NCBI GenBank assembly: GCA_903911165.1
Contig: CAIWCQ010000224.1
Coordinates: forward strand, 1 to 11,717
Source of the DNA: an uncultured Actinomycetes bacterium
GTDB lineage: Bacteria > Actinomycetota > Actinomycetes > Mycobacteriales > Mycobacteriaceae
Length of the DNA: 11,717 bases
Direction of reading: 5' to 3'
The translations under genes were made by a program, and so were the position numbers. Of this stretch, positions 1-6,476 are shown piece after piece (positions within the stretch are counted from its first letter, which is position 1; each line of letters starts with the position of its first letter). Below the pieces are notes generated by a model, which did not search any database, was not told where the DNA came from, and saw only the letters and a list, made by a program, of their open reading frames with translations.

Positions 1-1
1 C

Positions 2-100
2 GGCACCGTGGAACTACGCAACCGTTTCACCGGCGAGACCCGGGAGGTCGCCGTCGGCACTGCGGTCGCCGATATCTCCGCGGCTTTGGCCGACGTCTGA
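2..100 (+). pseudogene. Inverted partial copy of the proS 3' end (runs off the left edge)
   Basis: Reading codons from base 2 gives 32 residues beginning GTVELRNRF and ending in ALADV, followed by TGA at 98-100. This is the C-terminus of prolyl-tRNA synthetase and matches the end of the full gene on the opposite strand (bases 211-310) at every base except position 77, where T replaces the expected G and gives Ser instead of Ala. It is the left arm of a large inverted repeat. It is not an independent gene: no start is visible and it enters from outside the window. It may be a real inverted duplication or a fold-back artefact at a contig end. The sequence alone cannot settle which. Confidence 0.8.
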
Positions 101-125
101 CGGGGCCGACGTCTGACCGCGAGCA

Positions 126-169
126 TGACGCCAGCGCGACGTTCGGCGGCGAACGTCGCACTGGCGTCA
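126..169. repeat. Central hairpin downstream of proS, possible terminator
   Basis: TGACGCCAG (126-134) pairs with CTGGCGTCA (161-169), and GCGACGTTC (136-144) pairs with GAACGTCGC (151-159), around the 6-base loop GGCGGC. The only unpaired stem position is 135/160. The stem extends outward to GTCTGACCGCGAG (111-123) and its complement (172-184), with two mismatches between. A GC-rich hairpin just after a stop codon and lacking a U-tract would fit a mycobacterial-style terminator or a dispersed intergenic palindrome. Either reading is inference; the pairing itself is seen directly. Confidence 0.6.
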
Positions 170-177
170 GACTCGCG

Positions 178-223
178 GTCAGACGTCGGCCCCGTCAGAC
201 GTCGGCCCCGTCAGACGTCGGCC
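178..223. repeat. 16-bp tandem repeat covering the proS stop codon
   Basis: GTCAGACGTCGGCCCC occurs at 178-193 and 194-209, and its first 14 bases occur again at 210-223, where they encode the last codons and stop of proS on the - strand. Each copy thus carries an Asp-Val-stop context. The mirrored left arm (about 89-117) holds only two copies. The difference in copy number is what shifts the register between the inner and outer parts of the palindrome. Confidence 0.85.
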
Positions 224-1959
224 AAAGCCGCGGCGATATCGGCGACCGCAGTGCCGACGGCGACCTCCCGGGTCTCGCCGGTGAAACGGTTGCGTAGTTC
301 CACGGTGCCGTCCGCCCAACCCCGGCCCAACACCACGATCCACGGCATACCGAGCAGTTCAGCGTCCTTGAACTTCACCCCGGGTGAGACGGTCCGGTCA
401 TCAAGGAGCACCTCGAAGCCCAGCCGATCCAGTTCGGCGGCGAGTTCCTCGGCACCGGCCCGCGCCTCGGCATCTTTGTTGGCGATCACGACGTGCACGT
501 CGAATGGCGACACCGCCGCCGGCCACCGCAACCCGAGTTCATCGTGCTGCTGCTCGGCGATCACCGCCACCAGTCGCGACACTCCGATGCCGTAGGAGCC
601 CATGGTCGGACGCACCGGTTTGCCGTCCTCACCGAGGACGTCGACGGTGAAAGCATCGGTGTACTTGCGGCCCAACTGGAAGATGTGGCCGATCTCGATG
701 CCGCGCGCACTCACCAGTGGGCCGGCCCCGTCCGGGGAGGGGTCGCCGTCGCGAACCTCGGCGGCTTCGATGACGCCATCCGCGATGAAATCACGTCCGG
801 CCACCAGGCCGACCACATGCTTGCCCGGTTCGTCGGCCCCGGTGATCCATGCCGTACCGCCGGCAACCCGCGGATCCACTAGATAGCGAACGCCATTGTC
901 CAGCAACGCTTTCGGGCCGATATAGCCCTTCTGCAGGAACGGATTCCTGGCGAAATCAGCGTCGTCGAGCATGGCATATTCGGCCGGATCGAGTGCGGCG
1001 CCGAGTCGCTTGTCGTCGACCTCGCGGTCACCGGGCAGTCCAACTGCCAGCAGCTCCCATTCGCCCCCTGGCATACGGACCTTCAGCAGCACGTTCTTAA
1101 GTGTGTCGGCGGCGGTGACGGTACGGCCCAGGCCGGCGGTATTGGCCCAGTCGACCAGGGTGGCGATGGTCGGGGTGTCACCGGTGTCATACACCTGCGG
1201 TGCGGCCAGACCCTCGAACGGTATCGGGTCGGGTACCGCGGTGGTGACCGCCTCGACGTTCGCGGCATAGCCGGATTGCGGGCAGCGCACGAAGGTATCT
1301 TCGCCGATATCGCTCTCCGCGAGGAACTCCTCGGATGCACTGCCCCCCATCGCTCCGGAGACCGCTGAGACGATCACATAGCGAATGTTCATGCGCACGA
1401 ACATCTTTTGGTAGGCCTCGCGGTGGGCGAGATACACCGTCCGCAGCCCGTCGTCGTGGACATCGAAGGAGTAGGAGTCCTTCATGATGAACTCTCGGCC
1501 GCGCAGAATTCCGGCCCGTGGCCGGGCCTCGTCGCGGTACTTGGTCTGGATCTGGAACAGCAGCACCGGGAAGTCCTTGTAGGAGCTGTACTCCCCCTTG
1601 ACGGTGAGGGTGAACAACTCCTCGTGGGTCGGTCCGAGCAGATAGTCGTTCATCCGACGGTCCTTGAGCCGGAAGACCCCGTCGCCGTATTCGGTCCAGC
1701 GGTTGGTGGTCTCGTACGGTGCGCGCGGCAGCAGCGCGGGGAACAGGATCTCCTGGCCGCCGATCGCGATCATTTCCTCGCGGACGATGTTCTCGATCTT
1801 GCGCAGCACCCGCAGCCCGAGCGGCAGCCAGCTGTACAGGCCCGGGCCGATCGGCCGGACGTAGCCGGCTCGGATCAGCAGCTTGTGGCTGGGCACTTCG
1901 GCGTCAGCGGGATCGTCACGCAGGGTTCGCAGAAACAGTTCGGACATCCGGGTGATCAC
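211..1959 (-). CDS. proS: Prolyl-tRNA synthetase, bacterial type with editing insertion
   Basis: Cytoplasmic class II aminoacyl-tRNA synthetase that charges tRNA-Pro using ATP. From the GTG at 1957-1959 the protein has 582 residues, the length I recall for the M. tuberculosis enzyme, and begins with the same [21 protein letters not shown] block. A TTG at 1966-1968 would add three residues, and an ATG at 1945-1947 would remove four. Visible class II elements are the THEE segment (about 111-114), motif 2 around [10 protein letters not shown] (from 141) followed by KDSYSF (160-165), and motif 3 GSYGIGVSR (454-462). Between motifs 2 and 3, roughly 220-400, lies the insertion domain that in bacterial-type ProRS clears mischarged Ala-tRNA-Pro. 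The anticodon-binding domain fills about 485-582. It is the last gene of the - strand series, 67 bp after the efpA-like gene. Its 3' end is the one duplicated in inverted orientation. Confidence 0.96.
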   Translation of the reverse strand: MITRMSELFLRTLRDDPADAEVPSHKLLIRAGYVRPIGPGLYSWLPLGLRVLRKIENIVREEMIAIGGQEILFPALLPRAPYETTNRWTEYGDGVFRLKDRRMNDYLLGPTHEELFTLTVKGEYSSYKDFPVLLFQIQTKYRDEARPRAGILRGREFIMKDSYSFDVHDDGLRTVYLAHREAYQKMFVRMNIRYVIVSAVSGAMGGSASEEFLAESDIGEDTFVRCPQSGYAANVEAVTTAVPDPIPFEGLAAPQVYDTGDTPTIATLVDWANTAGLGRTVTAADTLKNVLLKVRMPGGEWELLAVGLPGDREVDDKRLGAALDPAEYAMLDDADFARNPFLQKGYIGPKALLDNGVRYLVDPRVAGGTAWITGADEPGKHVVGLVAGRDFIADGVIEAAEVRDGDPSPDGAGPLVSARGIEIGHIFQLGRKYTDAFTVDVLGEDGKPVRPTMGSYGIGVSRLVAVIAEQQHDELGLRWPAAVSPFDVHVVIANKDAEARAGAEELAAELDRLGFEVLLDDRTVSPGVKFKDAELLGMPWIVVLGRGWADGTVELRNRFTGETREVAVGTAVADIAAALADV

Positions 1960-1967
1960 AGCAGTCA

Positions 1968-1973
1968 AGCCTA
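1968..1973 (-). promoter_or_regulatory. Candidate -10 element of proS, possibly leaderless
   Basis: On the - strand TAGGCT (fits TANNNT) ends 8 bases before the GTG at 1959. In mycobacteria many genes start transcription at or within a base or two of the start codon, and this spacing would allow that. No strong Shine-Dalgarno sequence precedes the GTG, which agrees. No convincing -35 is visible, so the call is weak. Confidence 0.3.
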
Positions 1974-2026
1974 ACCACCGGTCCCGGCCACTCGACTGGC
2001 AGCCGAACCAACCTCGCCGGCGTCAG

Positions 2027-3520
2027 CTAGATTTCGCCGGCCTCGACCGCCTCGCGAGTGTGTTGCGCGGCGGCGATCTGCCGCGCGGAGAACCCGATGA
2101 AGAAAGCGCTGATCCCGACCAGGATGGCCACCGCGGCGATCCACAGCAGCGAGTAGGTGTAGCCGGCGTCAAGCGCGTCGAGCTGGGCCGGGGTCATATC
2201 GGCCACCGGGCCGGTGGTACCGCCGAGATAGAGGGTGCGCGAGACCTGCACCGCCTGGATGACCACGAGCACCACCGGTCCACCGAGGTTCTGCACCATC
2301 AGGGTGATGGCACTGACCGGGCCGATTTCACTGGGGCCGACCTCGGCGACTGCGCACAGCGGCAAGATCACCGAGATGACGCCGATACCGAACCCGCCGA
2401 TCAGAATCGGCAAAAGGAGATCGGGAAAGTACGGGATGGTGCGGGTCAGAGTAGATCCGAAGAGCATGGAGCCGAGCACGAAGATACCGCCGCCGATGAT
2501 GAGCCAGCGCGGAGCGATGTGCGGGGCCAATCGCGCGGTGATCACGTTGCCGAGGCCGAGGGCCAACGCGAACGGAATGAACCCAATACCCGCGTGCAGT
2601 GCCGAGTACCCCAGAACGTCCTGGACGTAGAGCCCGATCATCACGGTCAACGTCAACAGCACGCCACCGGCGAGGAACAGCGAGATGAAGGTCATCACCC
2701 GGTTGCGATCGGCGAACAGCGACAGCGGAACCAGTGGGTTGTCTGCGCTGCGCTCGACGAACAGGAACCCGATGCCGAGCAGCACTGCGGCCACTCCGGC
2801 GCCGATTACCCACGGGTCCGCCCAGCCGCGCGGCGGGCCCTGGGTGAAGACCAGCACCGCCGCGGCGCAGGCCAGCGTCGCCACCAGGGCACCGGTGATG
2901 TCGAGCTTCAGGCGTTCGTGACGGGTTTCCTCGAGTCGGGTCAGCGCAATCCAGATGATCAGCGCGCCGATCGGCAGGTTGATCAGGAAGGCCAGCCGCC
3001 AGGACACCTCGGTGAGCGCGCCGCCGAGCACCAGACCCAGCACCGACCCGATGCCCTGCATGCCGGCCGACATCGCCATCGCGCGGTTGCGCGCGTGGCC
3101 GACGGCGTAGGTGGTAGCGATCAGCGCCAGTCCGGTCGGTGCAGCCACGGCGGCCCCGATGCCCTGCACGGCCCGAGCGGCAATCAGGAGTGCACCGTCG
3201 GTGGCCAGCCCACAGGCCATCGAGGCGATGGTGAACACCCCGACCCCGGAGATGAACGCCCGCTTGTGGCCGATGGCGTCGCCGACCCGCCCGCCGAGCA
3301 ACAGCAGCCCGCCGAACGTCAGGACGTAGGCGGTGATGACCCAACTCTTGCCGGCATCGGAGAGGCCGAGTTCGTCCTGCATCCGGGGCAGTGCGACGAT
3401 CACGATGGTCCCGTCCAGGGTGGCCATCAACTGCATGCCCGTGATCGCGATGATCGCGGTCCCCAGCACGCTGGAGGAAAGCGCTCTGGCCGGCGGTTCG
3501 GGAACGCTGACGCCAGCCAT
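2027..3520 (-). CDS. EfpA-like MFS transporter (DHA2/QacA family), second copy
   Basis: Integral inner-membrane protein of 497 residues, predicted from its hydrophobic pattern to have about 14 membrane segments, typical of the DHA2 (QacA-like) branch of the major facilitator superfamily. Visible motifs are LDGTIVIVALP in helix 1 (D36), the loop 2-3 motif A GGRVGDAIGHKR (76-87), and the segment GIGSVLGLVLGGALTEVSW (156-174) with motif C character. It is clearly paralogous to the next gene upstream (3605-5209), sharing the SDAG.SWVITAYVLTFGG block and the LYLGGTTGPV and AGEI/SGEI ends. It lacks about 37 residues of the cytoplasmic N-terminus, and motif A has His85 where the neighbour has Arg. 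The ATG at 3518-3520 is supported by a leader element shared with efpA. EfpA relatives are linked to drug efflux and, in recent structural work, to lipid transport. The substrate here is unknown. Confidence 0.9.
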   Translation of the reverse strand: MAGVSVPEPPARALSSSVLGTAIIAITGMQLMATLDGTIVIVALPRMQDELGLSDAGKSWVITAYVLTFGGLLLLGGRVGDAIGHKRAFISGVGVFTIASMACGLATDGALLIAARAVQGIGAAVAAPTGLALIATTYAVGHARNRAMAMSAGMQGIGSVLGLVLGGALTEVSWRLAFLINLPIGALIIWIALTRLEETRHERLKLDITGALVATLACAAAVLVFTQGPPRGWADPWVIGAGVAAVLLGIGFLFVERSADNPLVPLSLFADRNRVMTFISLFLAGGVLLTLTVMIGLYVQDVLGYSALHAGIGFIPFALALGLGNVITARLAPHIAPRWLIIGGGIFVLGSMLFGSTLTRTIPYFPDLLLPILIGGFGIGVISVILPLCAVAEVGPSEIGPVSAITLMVQNLGGPVVLVVIQAVQVSRTLYLGGTTGPVADMTPAQLDALDAGYTYSLLWIAAVAILVGISAFFIGFSARQIAAAQHTREAVEAGEI

Positions 3521-3525
3521 GGCTG

Positions 3526-3534
3526 CCTACCCTA
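3526..3534 (-). promoter_or_regulatory. Leader element of efpA-like gene, shared with efpA
   Basis: On the - strand TAGGGTAGG ends five bases before the ATG at 3520. The same nine bases at the same distance precede efpA (5215-5223). It is a poor match to a standard GGAGG ribosome-binding site but the best purine-rich candidate. Its conservation between the paralogues suggests that the duplication included the leader. Confidence 0.5.
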
Positions 3535-3546
3535 CCCAGGTCGCCG

Positions 3547-3593
3547 CTATCCGGGCCCCGTGCCTATCCGGGCCCGCGTATCAGGGCCCGTGC
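3547..3593. repeat. Three short imperfect tandem repeats between the two efpA genes
   Basis: CTATCCGGGCCCCGTGC (3547-3563), CTATCCGGGCCCGCG (3564-3578) and TATCAGGGCCCGTGC (3579-3593) lie head to tail in the 84-bp gap. Each contains the self-complementary GGGCCC, so several alternative small hairpins can form. This could attenuate transcription or mark slippage during the duplication. No function can be assigned from sequence. Confidence 0.65.
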
Positions 3594-3604
3594 CGGGCGG
3601 GCGG

Positions 3605-5209
3605 TTAAATCTCGCCGGAGTCGATCGCTTCCTTGACTTCCTGCGCATGGGCGACCTGCTTGGCGGAGTAGCCGATGAACAAGGCCACCGCACCGACGAT
3701 CACCGCCACTGCGGCCACCCACAGCAGACCGTAGGTGTAACCCTGGTCAAGGGCGTGCAACTGTTCGGGATTCATGTTCTTGACCGGTCCGGTGGTGCCG
3801 CCCAGGTAGAGGGTGCGAGAGGTGATCACGGCCTGGATGACGGCCAGTACGACGGGGCCGCCCAAGTTCTGCAGCATCAGCGCGATCGCCGACACGGGTC
3901 CGATCTGGTCGAACCCGACGCCGGCGATAGCCGACACCGTCAGCGGCACGACGATCATCCCGATGCCGAAGCCCCCGACCGTGATGGGAATCACCAGATT
4001 CGGGAAGTAGGGGATGTCGGCGTTCAGGGTTGAGCCGTAGATCATCGCAGCGAGGACCAGCACACCGCCGGCGATGACGAGCACCCGCGGCGGAAAGCGT
4101 GACACCAATTGCGACGAGACAGCCAAGCCGACGCCGAGGGTGATGACGAACGGGATGAATCCGATTCCGGCTCGCAGTGCGCTGTAGCCCATGATGTCCT
4201 GGACGTACAGGCCGATCAGGACGGTCAGTGTGAACATCACCCCGCCGGCCAGGAAGATCGCGGCAAAGGTGGCCAGCCGGTTGCGGTCGCGGAATAGCTC
4301 GAACGGCACCACCGGGTTGATCGCGCTGCGCTCCACGACGACGAAGGCTGCGAACGCCAGCACGGCCGCCCCGCCGGCCAGCAGCGTCATGGGCGCTAAC
4401 CAGCCATTCTCCGGCCCCTGGGTGAAGCCGAACACCGCAGCCGTGCAGCCGATCGTCGCCAGCAGTGCGCCGGCCGCGTCGAGTTTCATCCGCTCCCGGT
4501 GGGTCTCGCGCAGGTTGTGATACGCCAGGTAAATCATCAGGATGCCGATCGGCACGTTGACCAGGAAGGCCAGCCGCCAGGACACCTCGGTGAGCGCACC
4601 ACCGACGACCAGGCCCAGCACCGAGCCGATTCCGGTCATGGCGGCGAACACCGCAGTGGCGGCATTGCGTGCCGGGCCTTTGGGGAATGTGGTGGCGACC
4701 AGCGCCAGCCCGGTGGGTGCGGCGATCGCCGCGCCTACGCCCTGGAGTAGCCGAGCGACCACCAAAGTCGTTTCGTCCCAGGCGATTCCGCACAGCACCG
4801 AGGCGATCGTGAACAGCGCGACGCCGACGATGAACGTCCGCTTGCGACCGATGGTGTCGCCGAGACGTCCACCGAGCAGCATCAGGCCACCGAAAGTCAG
4901 CACGTAGGCGGTGATCACCCAACTGCGGCCGGCATCGGACAGGCCCAGCTCGTCTTGGATCTTCGGCAGCGCGACGATGGCCACGGTGGAGTCCATGGTG
5001 GCCAGTAGCTGCATTCCGCCGATCGCGGCGATGGCGGAGATGAAGCGCCGCGAAGGCAGCCAGCCCGGGATCCGCGCCGCCGCTGCGGAGCGCGGTTGCT
5101 CATCCAGCCGTGCCGGACCCGACAGCGGTGACGGACCGTCCCGATGGCCGGCGGCGCGGCTGGCCCGTGGCAAGGGCGTGGCGCGCTTCGCGTCATCGAG
5201 TGCGGTCAT
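3605..5209 (-). CDS. efpA: EfpA, MFS efflux/lipid transporter (DHA2/QacA family)
   Basis: Inner-membrane transporter of 534 residues, close to the 530 I recall for M. tuberculosis EfpA and very similar to it through the core. It starts MTALDDAKRA like that protein (MTALNDTERA). A polar N-terminal tail of about 55 residues precedes the first helix. Visible elements are LATMDSTVAIVALP (69-82, D73), motif A GGRLGDTIGRKR (113-124), the GIGSVLGLVVGGALTEVSW segment, and the C-terminal QVAHAQEVKEAIDSGEI. About 14 membrane segments are expected. In M. tuberculosis EfpA is considered essential, responds to isoniazid-type stress, and has been shown structurally to bind lipids. Those are family facts, not visible here. 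The gene lies 22 bp after cysG, and a good -10 plus a palindrome overlap the cysG end, so it may be both co-transcribed and separately promoted. Of the two tandem copies this is the likely orthologue. Confidence 0.93.
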   Translation of the reverse strand: MTALDDAKRATPLPRASRAAGHRDGPSPLSGPARLDEQPRSAAAARIPGWLPSRRFISAIAAIGGMQLLATMDSTVAIVALPKIQDELGLSDAGRSWVITAYVLTFGGLMLLGGRLGDTIGRKRTFIVGVALFTIASVLCGIAWDETTLVVARLLQGVGAAIAAPTGLALVATTFPKGPARNAATAVFAAMTGIGSVLGLVVGGALTEVSWRLAFLVNVPIGILMIYLAYHNLRETHRERMKLDAAGALLATIGCTAAVFGFTQGPENGWLAPMTLLAGGAAVLAFAAFVVVERSAINPVVPFELFRDRNRLATFAAIFLAGGVMFTLTVLIGLYVQDIMGYSALRAGIGFIPFVITLGVGLAVSSQLVSRFPPRVLVIAGGVLVLAAMIYGSTLNADIPYFPNLVIPITVGGFGIGMIVVPLTVSAIAGVGFDQIGPVSAIALMLQNLGGPVVLAVIQAVITSRTLYLGGTTGPVKNMNPEQLHALDQGYTYGLLWVAAVAVIVGAVALFIGYSAKQVAHAQEVKEAIDSGEI

Positions 5210-5214
5210 AGCGA

Positions 5215-5223
5215 CCTACCCTA
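5215..5223 (-). promoter_or_regulatory. Leader element of efpA, shared with the downstream paralogue
   Basis: TAGGGTAGG on the - strand, five bases from the ATG at 5207-5209, is identical in sequence and spacing to the element before the second copy (3526-3534). It probably serves as the ribosome-binding region. Confidence 0.5.
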
Positions 5224-5228
5224 CAGTA

Positions 5229-5234
5229 ATATTA
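5229..5234 (-). promoter_or_regulatory. Candidate -10 of efpA overlapping the cysG stop codon
   Basis: TAATAT on the - strand fits TANNNT and contains the cysG TAA (5232-5234). A start about 7 bases downstream would give a leader of roughly 13 bases that includes TAGGGTAGG. The surrounding 25 bases are strikingly AT-rich for this genome. No good -35 is visible at the usual distance, which is common in mycobacterial promoters. Confidence 0.45.
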
Positions 5235-6467
5235 AGAGGACTTTAAAGTCTCGAGTCCGGCCACGGGCCCGATCACGATGATCGCCGGTGGCCGAATGCC
5301 CTGGTCGCGGATTTCTTCGGCCACGTCGGCCAGCGTCGCCCGCAGCACCCGTTCGCCGGCCGTGGTGCCCTGCTGCACCACCAGAACAGGCGTTTCGGCT
5401 GGTCGGCCGCCTTTACGCAGGATCTCGGCGAACAACTCGATGCGTTCGACGGCCATCATCAGCACCAACGTCCCGGTCAACTGCGCCAGCGCGTTCCAAT
5501 TCACTAACGATTCCGGGTGCTCCGGTGACAGGTGCCCGCTGACCACCACGAATTCGTGATTCACCGCCCGGTGCGTGACGGGGACACCGGCCATCGCGGG
5601 TACCGCGATCGCGCTGGTGACGCCGGGTACCACTGTGACCGGAATCCCAGCAGCGGCACAGGCGAGAACTTCCTCATACCCGCGGGCGAACACGAACGGG
5701 TCACCGCCTTTGAGTCGCACCACGAACTTCCCCGCCCGGGCCCGGTCGATCAGAATGTCATTGATGGATTCCTGCGCCATGGCGCGACCGTAGGGAATCT
5801 TGGCCGCGTCGATGATCTCGACGTTCGGCGGGAGTTCGGCCAGCAGTTCCGGCGGTGCAAGCCGATCGGTCACCACCACGTCGGCCGCGGCCAGCAGTCG
5901 CCGCCCGCGCACGGTGATCAACTCGGGGTCGCCGGGTCCCCCACCCACCAGTGCCACCCCGCCGGGCATCACATCGGCGGCTGTGGTGGCGGCGAGGTCG
6001 CCGGCGATGCGGCCTTGGGCGAAAGCCTCCCGGATCGCCGAGCGCACGGCTGCCGATCTGCGATGCTCGCCACCGGCCAGCACCCCCACCATCAGTCCCT
6101 CATAGTCGAAGGAGGCCGGGGTGACGGCGGTGCCGTCGCGGCCGGCATCGGCGCGAACGCAGAAGATACGTCGACTCTCGGCCTCGGCCACCACCGCGGC
6201 GTTCACCTCCGGGTCGTCGGTGGCGGCGATGGCGTACCAGGCGCCGTCGAGATCGCCGTCGCGGTAGTCCCGCAGGGTCAGGGTGATGCCCGGCCGCTGC
6301 GCGGCAAGGGCTTCCACCGCCGGGGTGGCAGCCCGGGCGATCACGTGGACGTCGGCGCCGTGGGAGATGAGCACCGGCACCCGGCGCTGCGCCACCGTGC
6401 CGCCGCCGATCATGACGACCTTCTTGCCGGCCAAGCGCAGGCCGACCAGGTAGGCGTTCTCGCTCAC
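5232..6467 (-). CDS. cysG: Siroheme synthase-type fusion: precorrin-2 dehydrogenase plus uroporphyrinogen-III methyltransferase
   Basis: Cytoplasmic enzyme of 411 residues. The C-terminal SUMT domain (about 171-405) adds two SAM-derived methyls to uroporphyrinogen III to make precorrin-2. The N-terminal Met8-like domain oxidises this to sirohydrochlorin. Seen directly: NAD-binding GGGTVAQRR (21-29), AATDDPEVN (81-89), D107 aligning with catalytic Asp104 of Salmonella CysG, and the SUMT signatures VGGGPGDPELIT (174-185), RLKGGDPFVFARG (251-263) and PGVTSA (281-286). Two oddities stand out. The position of Salmonella Ser128 is Ala131, and the stretch between the domains is about 50 residues shorter than in Salmonella, so the ferrochelatase function is uncertain. 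The start is GTG at 6465-6467, 9 bp after cobB. The product feeds both siroheme (sulfite/nitrite reductase) and cobalamin. Confidence 0.93.
   Translation of the reverse strand: MSENAYLVGLRLAGKKVVMIGGGTVAQRRVPVLISHGADVHVIARAATPAVEALAAQRPGITLTLRDYRDGDLDGAWYAIAATDDPEVNAAVVAEAESRRIFCVRADAGRDGTAVTPASFDYEGLMVGVLAGGEHRRSAAVRSAIREAFAQGRIAGDLAATTAADVMPGGVALVGGGPGDPELITVRGRRLLAAADVVVTDRLAPPELLAELPPNVEIIDAAKIPYGRAMAQESINDILIDRARAGKFVVRLKGGDPFVFARGYEEVLACAAAGIPVTVVPGVTSAIAVPAMAGVPVTHRAVNHEFVVVSGHLSPEHPESLVNWNALAQLTGTLVLMMAVERIELFAEILRKGGRPAETPVLVVQQGTTAGERVLRATLADVAEEIRDQGIRPPAIIVIGPVAGLETLKSS
5239..5250. promoter_or_regulatory. 12-bp perfect palindrome upstream of efpA, candidate operator
   Basis: GACTTTAAAGTC is self-complementary and sits 4 bp upstream of the candidate efpA -10, inside the last codons of cysG. 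The position suits a repressor or activator site. No known regulator motif is recognised, and the palindrome may be chance. Confidence 0.3.
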
Positions 6468-6476
6468 CTGACGAGC

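Larger units (their letters stand above)
1..310. repeat. Long inverted repeat (117-bp arms) spanning the proS stop codon
   Basis: Bases 1-117 are the reverse complement of 194-310 with one mismatch (77 against 234). In a register shifted by 16 bp, bases 88-123 pair perfectly with 172-207, and pairing continues into a central hairpin. The whole region is therefore one nearly continuous palindrome with a 16-bp slip. Palindromes this long with almost no spacer are usually unstable in bacteria, so an assembly or amplification fold-back at a contig end is a serious alternative to a real structure. Confidence 0.9.

Noticed and set aside
1..310. Transposon terminal inverted repeats
   Set aside because: The arms are proS coding sequence, with no transposase between them and no target-site duplication. 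The spacer is only a hairpin.
125..595. 156-codon + strand frame beginning in the palindrome
   Set aside because: It crosses the hairpin and runs antisense through proS. Low-complexity Ser/Ala/Arg translation, no ribosome-binding site and no family signature.
2328..3344. 338-codon open frame on the - strand inside the efpA-like gene
   Set aside because: An out-of-frame reading of the transporter gene, rich in Arg and Gly with no membrane segments. The overlapping frame has clear MFS motifs.
3547..3593. CRISPR-like repeats
   Set aside because: The units are 15-17 bp, adjacent without spacers, and only three in number.
1883..4033. 716-codon open frame on the + strand
   Set aside because: It runs antisense through proS and both efpA genes. 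Its translation is rich in His, Asp, Gln and Arg, with no fold-like pattern, as expected for a high-GC shadow frame.
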